Of a stretch of DNA of 64,000 nucleotides, positions 42,366 to 51,211 are shown piece by piece. Position 1 is the first letter of the stretch. Each line of letters opens with the position of its first letter. A model generated the notes under the pieces. That model had not been told where the DNA came from. It saw only the letters and a program-made list of their open reading frames with translations, and ran no database searches. Origin of the DNA: Cellvibrio polysaccharolyticus. Its GTDB lineage: Bacteria > Pseudomonadota > Gammaproteobacteria > Pseudomonadales > Cellvibrionaceae. The stretch spans positions 62,001 through 126,000 of the forward strand of contig NZ_PRDL01000001.1 of assembly GCF_015182315.1 (NCBI RefSeq). Reading direction: 5' to 3'. The position numbers were made by a program, and so were the translations under genes.

Positions 42366-44006
42366 TTACTGATATTCAATAACCAGATTATCAATGCTCA
42401 AGCGGGTGACATTGCTATCCGCCCGCAATTGCAACAGCGATGTTGCCGTGCCGACATCACTGGTAATTTCCACCTCGTACGGGAAAGCCGTTATATCGGC
42501 CGGGCTCTGTTGCAGCAAACGGGATGCAGTAGAGCTGATGCCCGCATGAATCGAGTTTCCGGCACCGGTAGTATTGTTATCCACATACACCTGGAAATTA
42601 CCGGTACCTTCCGCCGCTATTATCTGAAAGCGAATACGGTAAGGTTTGGAGAGATCCAGTGAACCATTGGGTTGATCGGCTGCAGTGGTCGCGCCACCTT
42701 TATCACCGATGGTAAAGCGGGCATTGTGCATGCTCAATACACCGTCACTCACCGTGATTCGATCGCTGCCTGCCACTGCTACATATAAAGGCAAGGCGCT
42801 GTCGCCGGTAATCGACTTGTAGGCTGCATTGAAAAAAGTCGCCGCATCTGACGCGGCAAAGTCTTCGCTCAATACCGCATCGCCGCCGCCACCCGCTGCA
42901 GGAACCCTGGGTGTTCCGCTACCGGCTTCACTGTATTCACTGCTTCCTGCGCTATTTCTCGCCTTTACGAACACATGGTAAGTGGTGTCATTCACCAGAC
43001 CGGTAATCGTGGCGCTGGTAGCACTAACCGGGTTGCCGTCAAAAGGAAGCGCGCTGGCCACATCATTCACGGTGTTATACAACAACTCGTAAGTGGCTCC
43101 CAATCCGGCGCTTTCCCATACCACCGTTAACTGCTCATCACCGGCAATAACGGAAGGAGCCGTGGGTGTTACCGGGGGCACCGATGGTACCGGAGGCAAG
43201 GAAGCCGCCGCCGTACAAGCCGGCAGGTTGAAGGTATGCGGTTCACCCTGATACTCAATAACCAGATCATCAATAACTGCCCAGCCACCACTGGAAACAC
43301 GGAACTGCAAGAAAGAGTGCTCCGCTCCGATCTGCGCGCCCGATGCGCCAGGCACCAGCACTTCAACACGCTGGCCCGGTGTCAGGTTATGTGTGGCCAT
43401 CTGGAAAATGCGCGAGGCATTACCGGCACCATACCGTGAGTTGTTGCCCCCGGTGGTATTGTTATCGACGTAAATTTCAAAGTTGCTGTTGCTGGGCGTG
43501 CCCACACTGGAAACACAGAAAGAAATTTTATAAGGCCGGGTAAGATCCAGTTCACCCCAGGTTGGCACGCTGGTATCAGCGGTAGTGGTACCTACTTCCT
43601 GTCGGGTTTGAGCAATGGTGAAACGCCCATTCCCCAGTTGCAATTTACGGTTGTCATCACCGGTAATCCATGAATTGGACGTGGGAGAAACATTGCCCTC
43701 GTCATCAAGAAAGCCACCGGCCGCAAAATAAAATGGCAAGCTGGAATCGGTATTCAGCCCTTTGTAAGCCGCTGAGAAAAATCCGGGAGTATCCACCGCA
43801 TTATCAAAGTTTTCATGAAAGGGTATCGGTTGGTTAACAATAGCCGCCGGTTCTTCACCACCACTGCTGCTACTGCTGGATGAACCACGCTCATGCCCCT
43901 CCGGCCAGAGGCTATCAGGCTTTGCCGATGCGCTTTTGGGATCACCACCGCAAGCAACCAGAGAAATGCACACAAATAAAACACTGAGTGATTGTATTTT
44001 TTTCAT
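42366..44006 (-). CDS. Lipoprotein with two copies of an uncharacterised beta-sandwich module around a fibronectin-III domain
   Basis: A 546-residue lipoprotein (lipobox LVAC). After a short Ser linker come module copy 1 (about 60-255), a fibronectin type III domain (about 285-375) and module copy 2 (about 385-546). The module has the pattern ENFD...FF.AAYK..., RFTIG, LDL(T/S)(R/K)PY, a (V/F)YVDNNTT segment and a closing LVIEYQ; a third copy is in the large lyase (ENFDGATAANFYSTYR, FVDNATT, LQIEYT). No catalytic domain is visible, so it is probably a polysaccharide-binding surface protein that works with the lyases and the TonB receptor. Start ATG 44006 follows AGGA. Confidence 0.8.
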   Translation of the reverse strand: MKKIQSLSVLFVCISLVACGGDPKSASAKPDSLWPEGHERGSSSSSSSGGEEPAAIVNQPIPFHENFDNAVDTPGFFSAAYKGLNTDSSLPFYFAAGGFLDDEGNVSPTSNSWITGDDNRKLQLGNGRFTIAQTRQEVGTTTADTSVPTWGELDLTRPYKISFCVSSVGTPSNSNFEIYVDNNTTGGNNSRYGAGNASRIFQMATHNLTPGQRVEVLVPGASGAQIGAEHSFLQFRVSSGGWAVIDDLVIEYQGEPHTFNLPACTAAASLPPVPSVPPVTPTAPSVIAGDEQLTVVWESAGLGATYELLYNTVNDVASALPFDGNPVSATSATITGLVNDTTYHVFVKARNSAGSSEYSEAGSGTPRVPAAGGGGDAVLSEDFAASDAATFFNAAYKSITGDSALPLYVAVAGSDRITVSDGVLSMHNARFTIGDKGGATTAADQPNGSLDLSKPYRIRFQIIAAEGTGNFQVYVDNNTTGAGNSIHAGISSTASRLLQQSPADITAFPYEVEITSDVGTATSLLQLRADSNVTRLSIDNLVIEYQ

Positions 44007-44091
44007 TATCAAAAATCCTCATATAACTTTTGCACGATTAACAACGCAATTTGGAAGCTGTCCGATCTCTCTCGGGCAGCGCTTTCTGATA

Positions 44092-47052
44092 TCAGAAGAA
44101 GCTGTAGCTGGCGCCCAGTAAATAAGATCGGCCATAATCTTCCGAAGCAAACAACACTTTTCCATTGGAGTATTCATTACCCTGGAAATAGTAAATGTCC
44201 TTGTGATCAGTCAGGTTGGTAACGTCAAAAGTAAACTTGAGCGCTTTGCTGAATTGATAAGTTGCTTTAAAGTCCAGCGTTGCACTGGCATCCTGGAATA
44301 CGTCAGCCCAGGTACGGCATTCCTGCGGCAAGCCGGTGGCCTGATCATCAGCCATGTTATCGAGATTACAGGCACCGATACGATTCAATACCTTGCTGCG
44401 GTAATTACCAATCAGGCGCGCACTGATACCATCTCTCTCCCAACCTACTGACAGGTTCATGGTTTCATCGGCCTGATCCGGTAATTGAATCGTACCAACC
44501 CGAACGGTATCGCCAACTTTAGCTTTGCTGTCCATCAAGGTCAGGTTGCTCTGCAAGAAGAAACCGCTATCAAAATATTTTGAATAACTCAGTTCGATAC
44601 CATACACCTGTGCTGAATCACCGTTCATCGCATAATTAACGCGATCAATAACGATGCCATCGGGAATAGCAAACTGATTGATATCACCTAAAGGTAATTG
44701 CAACGGCAACTGGCCAAAGCTGCGTGAGGCACCGCGAACATCCACGATAAAATCATCAATGTCTTTGTAAAATGCGGCGGCCTGCCAATGATCACCGTTA
44801 TCGCCGTACCAGGAAATAGAGGTATCAAAGTTGACAGATTTCATCGCCACCAACTGCGGGTTACCGATACGCAAGGTGTTGTTTTCACCTAAGCGGAACA
44901 GCTCACCGCTTTCTGTTACCACCTGACGGTCGGCGTTGATGATGCCGCCATTGGCTGGTGGATTATCGTTACAAATATCGGTTTCCGGATTGCACAAGAC
45001 TACCCGGCCAACCATTTCACCGTAGGCGCGCGCCTGGTCAAATGCCGGTCGGGTAAAGCTGGTCCACAAGGATGCCCGCACCAGGGTTTCATCGTTTAAT
45101 TCATAGCGGTAATGCACACTGGGGAAAAAGCCATCATAGGATTTATCAATTTGTGCCAGGGGTACAGCGATATCCATGTTGGAATTTTCAGCGCTGTCGA
45201 ACTCCATAAAGCGATCATTACGAATCGCCATGTAACCTTCTTTTGAAGAGAAATCGGTATTCTCATAGCGTACGCCGGCAATTACAGAAGATTTTTCACT
45301 CAACTGAAATTCGGCCATCACATAGGCAGCCTGGGTATCTTCCGACAGTAAATAATCTTCCTTACGGCTTTCCTGGCTGTTCAGATCCGGGTCGGTCCAT
45401 TTTGCGATACGCGAGGTAGCGCCCAACAAACGCTCGGTTTCAGCATGGGTGATAAAGTCGTAACGAAAATCCGGGTGCTTGGGAGTGTAGGTATTGAAGT
45501 CGGCCAATGAGCTATTGCGTAAATCATCGCACACGGCATCACCGCTACAACCGAGCGGATAGGAACTGGGCACAATACTCCAGCGGTCCTTATTGCGATC
45601 ACGCTCACGCCATTTGAAAGCAAAACCGGTTTTGATGTAATTCACAAAACCCTGATCAAAATCCTTACGCAAGTTCAGGTTAAAAGAGTCGATTTCGTCG
45701 GTACGGAAGCTATCTTCAATAAACAGGTTGTCGTAGGTCATACCGCCCTGCTTGCGCTGTGCAGGGTCCATCAAAAAGTAACCACCGGAATTGGGAATAT
45801 TGCTGGCAGTAGTGCCCGCCAGTGCGGCCATATCAGCCGGAGAAATAATCTCGTAAGAAAGATAGGATTTGCCAGCTCTTGCCAGCATAGGTAAATCCTG
45901 AATACGGAATTGAACGCGGCGGCCGTCGGGCTTGGAAAAATCGCCTACTGAACGTGAGTAGTTATAATCCAGCGTCCATTGGTCATTAAATATATTTTTC
46001 CCACCAATATCGAAAGCTTTAGTGGTTGCGGTGCCCTTTTGAATAAAGTATTGATGCTGCAATTCGGCATCGGTTACACCAAAAGTGCCGGTTTCTTTAT
46101 CAATATAAGCAATTTCTCTTTCGTTGGTAAACGCGGTGTCAACCCGCGCATATTCGCGAAGTGCAATATCAAGGTCTTCCAGCGAGGTGTAGCTGTAACG
46201 AACATAAAACTCGTTGTCTTCGTTGGGACGCCAGCCCAAATCGACTGAACCGGCGATTCTTTCACGCTCGGCTTGCTCTTCCCGCGCTTCAAACTGCCAG
46301 GGCGTTAATAGAATATCGCCCTCTGGTGCACTCATACCCGGCAGATTTTTCTGGCGGAAGGTCATTTCTTCGTTGGAATGATGGCGTACTTCATAAACGT
46401 CGGTATGACGTTTTTCATAGGACAGTGAGTAGCCCAAACCAATGGTGTCGTCGGCAAACAGATTGGTGCCTTGCAGGGAAATTTTTGGTGAAACATCACC
46501 AGCGTAGTCCTGCTGTGATAATTGCATACTGCCCCGCAAGGAATCCTGCTTGCGATCAAATGCAGTAACCGTTTTAACGTTGACTGAACCCCCAATGGAA
46601 TTCAAATCCATATCCGGTGTTAGCGATTTGAATACTTCGATCGCACTGAGCAAATCTGCCGGCACAGCATCCAGCGCAAAGGCACGGGTGTCTGAACTGG
46701 AGGACGCCAGCTCGTTACCGTTCATGCTGACACTGACGAAACCCGGCCCCAGGCCGCGTACGGTAACAAATTTACCTTCACCTTCCGATTTTTGCAGGGT
46801 GATCCCCGGCAAGCGTTGCAAAGACTCGGCCACGTTCTGATCCGCAAAATTGCCCGCATCATCCTGGGCAATCACCGAACTGAAAATATTTTTGCTGCGC
46901 TCTGTCTCGCGGGAATTCAATTCAGCCTGACGAACACCCAGAACGATCAGCTCTTCTTCAACTTGCGGTGTATCGGTAGTAGAAGTCTGTGCCTGAGCAA
47001 GCCCGCTGGCCGCCAAAGCTATCATTGCCGGTAATAGGCGTTTTTTTAACAT
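44092..47052 (-). CDS. TonB-dependent outer-membrane receptor
   Basis: A 986-residue receptor with signal peptide (cleavage after QAQ, about 22), a plug domain (about 45-170; VAESLQRLPGITLQKSEGEGKFVTVRGLGPGFVSVSMNGNEL) and a 22-strand barrel ending in the aromatic SYSFF. The plug and RGLGP...VSVNG pattern belong to the carbohydrate-type receptors common in Xanthomonas and Cellvibrio relatives. Its position next to pectate lyase genes suggests uptake of oligogalacturonides; this is inferred from context. GGGAGAAAAAC precedes the ATG. A palindrome TGGAATTCCA lies 43 bases upstream. Confidence 0.92.
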   Translation of the reverse strand: MLKKRLLPAMIALAASGLAQAQTSTTDTPQVEEELIVLGVRQAELNSRETERSKNIFSSVIAQDDAGNFADQNVAESLQRLPGITLQKSEGEGKFVTVRGLGPGFVSVSMNGNELASSSSDTRAFALDAVPADLLSAIEVFKSLTPDMDLNSIGGSVNVKTVTAFDRKQDSLRGSMQLSQQDYAGDVSPKISLQGTNLFADDTIGLGYSLSYEKRHTDVYEVRHHSNEEMTFRQKNLPGMSAPEGDILLTPWQFEAREEQAERERIAGSVDLGWRPNEDNEFYVRYSYTSLEDLDIALREYARVDTAFTNEREIAYIDKETGTFGVTDAELQHQYFIQKGTATTKAFDIGGKNIFNDQWTLDYNYSRSVGDFSKPDGRRVQFRIQDLPMLARAGKSYLSYEIISPADMAALAGTTASNIPNSGGYFLMDPAQRKQGGMTYDNLFIEDSFRTDEIDSFNLNLRKDFDQGFVNYIKTGFAFKWRERDRNKDRWSIVPSSYPLGCSGDAVCDDLRNSSLADFNTYTPKHPDFRYDFITHAETERLLGATSRIAKWTDPDLNSQESRKEDYLLSEDTQAAYVMAEFQLSEKSSVIAGVRYENTDFSSKEGYMAIRNDRFMEFDSAENSNMDIAVPLAQIDKSYDGFFPSVHYRYELNDETLVRASLWTSFTRPAFDQARAYGEMVGRVVLCNPETDICNDNPPANGGIINADRQVVTESGELFRLGENNTLRIGNPQLVAMKSVNFDTSISWYGDNGDHWQAAAFYKDIDDFIVDVRGASRSFGQLPLQLPLGDINQFAIPDGIVIDRVNYAMNGDSAQVYGIELSYSKYFDSGFFLQSNLTLMDSKAKVGDTVRVGTIQLPDQADETMNLSVGWERDGISARLIGNYRSKVLNRIGACNLDNMADDQATGLPQECRTWADVFQDASATLDFKATYQFSKALKFTFDVTNLTDHKDIYYFQGNEYSNGKVLFASEDYGRSYLLGASYSFF

Positions 47053-47730
47053 GTTTTTCTCCCATGGTTTTTTATTAAATTTATGCAGTAAAACTGGAAT
47101 TCCATTTATGGTTTTTGGATGGATATCGATAAATTATTTAATAAGCTACGGCAGCAGAAAAATATCTGCCGACCAATAACTGACATTGATTTTATTGTTA
47201 GGCTTGATGGTTAAGTTTTGAGTTTTAAATAGCCGCGAAACAGCGTGCTATTGAGACATCCGGAGAAAACCGGTGACATGTTTACCCTGCGGATAGAAGC
47301 AACGTTTTAATAAATACAAAGCGATTTTTGTTGAGAAAAACAGAGGTGTTCGCCTGAGCAGAAAAGCTTTTGTGGGAACAGAAGATACCACCACCGGCAA
47401 TTTTTTATTGGCGGGGTTGGCAAGAGAAAAGGAAGTTAACAACGCAAGAGCACAGCTCATCAACGCCTGAAAAATTATTTTTTTCATAGTCTTTTAGGTA
47501 CTACGAATGTGTTCCGGCGAATCAACAACAGGTAATTTACGGTCGCTGTGGACAGCTGATCTCAAAAATTATGGCGCTCTCAACGCCCCTGCAGCCTATA
47601 AAAAGCAAAATTATCGCTGCCAAACACACTCTTTGGTTGATTGAGTTTTTATTCTAACGTTTAAAATTACAAAATAACCAGACTTTATAGGTCAAATAAA
47701 ACAAATTATTATTAAAATATATTTTTTATT
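47053..47730. other. 678 bp region upstream of the TonB receptor, mostly without a firm gene
   Basis: Very AT-rich, especially 47640-47730. It holds the likely promoter of the receptor gene, the palindrome TGGAATTCCA at 47095-47104 and a doubtful 79-codon frame (47248-47487, listed separately). No terminator of the sensor kinase gene is obvious. Confidence 0.5.
47248..47487 (-). CDS. Possible small exported protein, unknown
   Basis: A 79-codon frame starting MKKIIFQALMSCALALLTSF, a plausible signal peptide with cleavage after SLA (23). The mature part is basic (NKKLPVVVSSVPTKAFLLRRTPLFF) and unlike anything I recognise. There is no ribosome-binding site upstream of the ATG and the frame lies in an AT-rich gap, so it may be chance. 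It is reported because of the signal-like start. Confidence 0.3.
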   Translation of the reverse strand: MKKIIFQALMSCALALLTSFSLANPANKKLPVVVSSVPTKAFLLRRTPLFFSTKIALYLLKRCFYPQGKHVTGFLRMSQ

Positions 47731-49023
47731 CTAAATTGTAATATGTCTTTGTGGCTGCCAGGTCATACCGATCAACGCCCCGCCATGGGCGGATTCGTCG
47801 ATGATTACCTGGCCGTGATGCCATTGAATAATACGTTTTACTATCGCCAGCCCCAAACCGAAACCACCTTTTTGATTTCTTGCATCGGCATAGAGACGCA
47901 CAAAAGATTCAAATACACGCTCCCGCTCTTCTGGCGGGATGCCCGGGCCATCATCTTCAACGGTGAGCGAGTATTGTTGAGTGTCGGAAACCTTGAGGGT
48001 GACAATGATTTTGCTGTTGGCAAATCGCAGGGCATTTTGTAGCAAATTTTGCAGTGCGATTTCCATCAGTTTCCATTCGCAAAGAAATGGTTTTCCGGCG
48101 GATTGATCATCCACAAAAATAGTAATACCTTTTGCGGGGCCTCGTTCAATGCGCTCCAGCATTTGCTCAACCAGCGATTTCATATCGCCTTCCCGCAAGG
48201 TCAACTTGCCGTTGGTTTGCTCGAAACCGGCGTAGAACAACAAGGAACTGATCAGCCCTTCCATTTCGTGAATGTCTTGTTGCAAATTTTCCAATTGTTG
48301 TTGATTCAGGCTGTCGCTGGCTTCAAGCATGGCGAGGGAAAATTTCATGCGCGCCAATGGCGTTCGCAACTCATGAGAAACCGCATAGGTCATTTCCTTG
48401 TGCGAGTTGATCAACTCACGAATTCTGCCCGACATTTTATTGAAGGCATTGGCCAGCGGATAGATCGTAGAGCGTGCAGAAATGCCCAGCGCCTGCTCCT
48501 TTCCTTCACCGCCGATTTGCCGGGTTTGCGATTCCAGTTTGGCAAGATCGCGGGTGAGCGGCCATAGCCAGAGAAATACGACCAGCGCTATGCTGAGGTA
48601 AAAAATAATCAACAAACCTAAATAAAGGAAGGAGTACCCGGGGTTTTGTGGCGGTGCTGTAACAACCATAATTTGCGGTTGGCTGGCAGTTTTTTTATAC
48701 CAGACCGCCGCATTGTTTTCATTGAGGGCATGGACAATTTCCCCGGAAAATATCACCTCTGCTATGGGAGTATTGGCCAGTTCATCCTGGTTAAACAGTC
48801 GCACGCTGTGTTGCAGTTGCCGGTTAATTTTTTGCAGGTAAAGCTGCGCATCAGCATCGGATTTTCCGGCCAGCCCGGCATCCACCAGGGTGAAAATATC
48901 CTGTATTTCAGCGGTTGAATCGATATCCGGCTGCAGCGTTTCCCAAAAGGCATTAAGGCTCCAGCCGATTAAAATAACCGATAAGACAATAAAACTGTAC
49001 AGGGAAAAAAAGGCACGGTTCAT
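47731..49023 (-). CDS. Sensor histidine kinase, RstB-like
   Basis: A 430-residue membrane kinase with two membrane helices (about 7-26 and 132-153) flanking a periplasmic sensor domain of about 105 residues. Then follow a HAMP-like region, the dimerisation box with phospho-acceptor H217 (AVSHELRTPLARMKF), the N box (NLLQNALRFA) and G boxes (DDGPGIPPEERERVFE, GFGLGLAIVKRI). It overlaps the response regulator gene by 4 bases, and both are downstream of the MipA-DUF3019 genes. The stimulus is unknown. Confidence 0.92.
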   Translation of the reverse strand: MNRAFFSLYSFIVLSVILIGWSLNAFWETLQPDIDSTAEIQDIFTLVDAGLAGKSDADAQLYLQKINRQLQHSVRLFNQDELANTPIAEVIFSGEIVHALNENNAAVWYKKTASQPQIMVVTAPPQNPGYSFLYLGLLIIFYLSIALVVFLWLWPLTRDLAKLESQTRQIGGEGKEQALGISARSTIYPLANAFNKMSGRIRELINSHKEMTYAVSHELRTPLARMKFSLAMLEASDSLNQQQLENLQQDIHEMEGLISSLLFYAGFEQTNGKLTLREGDMKSLVEQMLERIERGPAKGITIFVDDQSAGKPFLCEWKLMEIALQNLLQNALRFANSKIIVTLKVSDTQQYSLTVEDDGPGIPPEERERVFESFVRLYADARNQKGGFGLGLAIVKRIIQWHHGQVIIDESAHGGALIGMTWQPQRHITI

Positions 49024-49733
49024 ACCGGAATTTTCTGCTGCCAGGCATCGGTAATAAAGAGATAACCACGACCCCAGATGGTTTTAATACGCACCGGATT
49101 TTCTGCGCTATCAAACAATTTTTTTCGCAACTGCGAAACACGCACATCAATGGATCGATCCAGCCCGTCGTATTCGCGGTTGTAAATTTGATTGAACAAA
49201 GACTCGCGGCTCAGCACCGTGCCCGCCTGCCCTGCCAGCGCCAGTAATAAATCAAATTCGTGACTGGAGAGGTGAATATCTTCGCCGCAGAGTTGCACTT
49301 TGCGTGCAGTCGGCTGAATATGCAGTTGATCAAAAACCAATGATTCCTGCTCGCGCGGGTCATCCTGATAATAGCGGCGCAACAACGCGCGAATTCTTGC
49401 CAGCAACACTCGCGGTTCTACCGGTTTAATAACGTAATCATCGGCGCCGTATTCAAGGCCGAGCACCTGATCCACATCTTCGTTGCGCGCGGTAAGCATT
49501 AAAATCGGGCCTTTATAATCCGGGCGCAGTTCCTGGCAAAGGGTCAGCCCGTCTTTGCCCGGTAACATAATATCGAGAATTACCAGCGACGGATTGATGT
49601 TTTGACACTGCCGAATAACACGGTTGCCATTGTCTTCGATGTAAACCAGAAAGCTGTTTGCTTCGAGAAACTGTTTTACCAGCTCCGCCAGGCGGCGGTC
49701 GTCTTCAACCAGCAAAATGGTGTTGTTCAGCAT
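49020..49733 (-). CDS. OmpR-family response regulator, RstA-like
   Basis: A 237-residue regulator with receiver domain (phospho-acceptor D54 in LVILDIMLPGKDG, K at the end of the domain in YVIKPVEP) and a C-terminal winged-helix DNA-binding domain (DGLDRSIDVRVSQLRKKL, WGRGYLFI). The stop overlaps the kinase start as ATGA. Its start lies 25 bases after the DUF3019 gene stop, so all four genes of the run are likely one transcript and may regulate themselves. Confidence 0.93.
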   Translation of the reverse strand: MLNNTILLVEDDRRLAELVKQFLEANSFLVYIEDNGNRVIRQCQNINPSLVILDIMLPGKDGLTLCQELRPDYKGPILMLTARNEDVDQVLGLEYGADDYVIKPVEPRVLLARIRALLRRYYQDDPREQESLVFDQLHIQPTARKVQLCGEDIHLSSHEFDLLLALAGQAGTVLSRESLFNQIYNREYDGLDRSIDVRVSQLRKKLFDSAENPVRIKTIWGRGYLFITDAWQQKIPV

Positions 49734-49757
49734 AATGGTTACCTTTCGGTGCAGAAA

Positions 49758-50171
49758 TCAGAAAAAATTCCAAGGGTTACGACGGGATTTTCGATAGCGT
49801 TTTTGTTGATGGACCACTTCAAATATTTCCCGCCCCAGCACGGTACTGGCACCTTCTTCGCGCAATTGAAAGTCAGTGCTGGTGTGGGTGGTAATTTTAA
49901 AACGGTATTCGCCGGTGCGCTGGTTAGACCAGCAGTGCAAGGCGGTGGTCTGATCGTTTTGATAAAGACACAGCGAACGTTCGCGGTCAGAGGCCCATTC
50001 CACTTCCAGTTGATCCTGGCATTGGCTTTGACCATCCGCCAGTACGCACAAGCGCGGCTTAAGTGAAAACTGAAGATTCGGGAGGCTTTCGCGGGCATAG
50101 CTGAAACCCGGGATGATAAGAATCAGCAAGGCTGCCACATGGCGATGACACGGCTTGAGATGCTGGCGCAC
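49758..50171 (-). CDS. DUF3019 family exported protein
   Basis: A 137-residue protein of the DUF3019 family, recognised by the core LKPRLCVLADGQSQCQDQLEVEW, RSLCLYQNDQTTALHCWS and the C-terminal RYRKSRRNPWNFF. I start it at GTG 50171, giving a signal peptide (MRQHLKPCHRHVAALLILII..., cleavage after SYA) 37 bases after the MipA-like gene; the frame is open further upstream but within the preceding gene. The ribosome site is weak. In other gammaproteobacteria DUF3019 genes likewise accompany MipA/OmpV and RstAB genes. Four conserved Cys may form disulfides. Function unknown. Confidence 0.8.
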   Translation of the reverse strand: MRQHLKPCHRHVAALLILIIPGFSYARESLPNLQFSLKPRLCVLADGQSQCQDQLEVEWASDRERSLCLYQNDQTTALHCWSNQRTGEYRFKITTHTSTDFQLREEGASTVLGREIFEVVHQQKRYRKSRRNPWNFF

Positions 50172-50208
50172 CTGCCGTGGTAACCATCGCGATGTACGGC
50201 ATCCTGGC

Positions 50209-51084
50209 TTAAAAATGGTAAACGCCCCCGACAAACACGGTGGTGACATGATCGCTGGTGACAATCGGGCTCTGTCTGATTCCGGAGGCCAATCGCTTGT
50301 AACTGGCATTGGCGCGCAGCGTCCAGCGATCATTCAGCGGATACTGCCAGTCGGCGCGAATCATCGCCGACAAGCCGCTGTCGGCGCGGTAGGCATCATC
50401 GGCAAAATTAACTTCTTCAGGGCGGATACCGTAATAATAATCGGTCATTTTTCCGCTCTGCCATTGGCCGCCCGCCGTTAGCGCGGTGCTGTGTTTGCCG
50501 TGGCTGAACTGCCGGGTGAGCGCCAGGCGCAATTCCTGGCCGCCGTGCACCTTGCTAACGTCATATAACCAATGACTTTGCACAAACCAGTCTTGCCAGA
50601 TCACACTGTATTCAAACCCGGCCAGTGCTGCCATGCGGCGCTTGTGCAAGCGGCTCATATCCACCGCTCGGGCGGCCTCAAGGCTTTTGTTGGGAGCAAA
50701 TTGCTCACCATAAGCGGGCGTGGTGGTCATAAGGCGGCTGTCGACAATAAAATTGCCCGGACTCCAGCGGTGGAAAAACACCTGATCGTAGCCGGGCGTT
50801 ATCAGCACATTCAATTGCTGCTGATCGTTTTCCCAAACAATGGCACCAAAATCCAGGTTTTGCACAAAAAATCGCTCACCCTGATAGTGCACTTCGGGCA
50901 ACACAATCAGCGGAATGTCCTTATTCGTCATAACGGGGTTGGTGCGCACACCGGCACCCAGCGCCACACTGATCTGCCATTTACCGACTTCCACGCAATC
51001 GCTGGCGGCCGGCGCGCAGTCGGTATTCGCCCAGCTAAAGGCAGAAAACAAGGAGAGTAATGGGGCAAGCAGACGACGAGACAT
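50209..51084 (-). CDS. MipA/OmpV family outer-membrane protein
   Basis: A 291-residue outer-membrane barrel with signal peptide (cleavage after SWA). MipA/OmpV features include the early GAGVRTNPVM and VLPEVHYQGERFFVQNLDFG, alternating hydrophobic strands and the terminal GGVYHF. It is the first gene of a leftward run mipA-DUF3019-rstA-rstB. ATG 51084 and ATG 51093 are both possible starts; AGGT is too close to the first. MipA proteins scaffold murein enzymes in E. coli; here a sensing or permeability role is equally possible. Confidence 0.88.
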   Translation of the reverse strand: MSRRLLAPLLSLFSAFSWANTDCAPAASDCVEVGKWQISVALGAGVRTNPVMTNKDIPLIVLPEVHYQGERFFVQNLDFGAIVWENDQQQLNVLITPGYDQVFFHRWSPGNFIVDSRLMTTTPAYGEQFAPNKSLEAARAVDMSRLHKRRMAALAGFEYSVIWQDWFVQSHWLYDVSKVHGGQELRLALTRQFSHGKHSTALTAGGQWQSGKMTDYYYGIRPEEVNFADDAYRADSGLSAMIRADWQYPLNDRWTLRANASYKRLASGIRQSPIVTSDHVTTVFVGGVYHF

Positions 51085-51177
51085 GAGATGCATTGACCTG
51101 ATGTAAACCTGTGGTCAGTTTACTCTAGCGAAGCCAGTCAGGCGATACTGTTAACTTTTGTAGATAGCGGGCATCGG

Positions 51178-51204
51178 CAAAGGGGCGAGTTATTGGCTCG
51201 CCCC
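51178..51204 (-). terminator. Hairpin terminator of the ABC exporter operon
   Basis: A perfect 8 bp stem (GGGGCGAG with CTCGCCCC, 7-base loop) lies 8 bases past the adaptor gene stop. On the minus strand it is followed by only three T residues, so termination may be incomplete. Confidence 0.6.
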
Positions 51205-51211
51205 GGTACCA

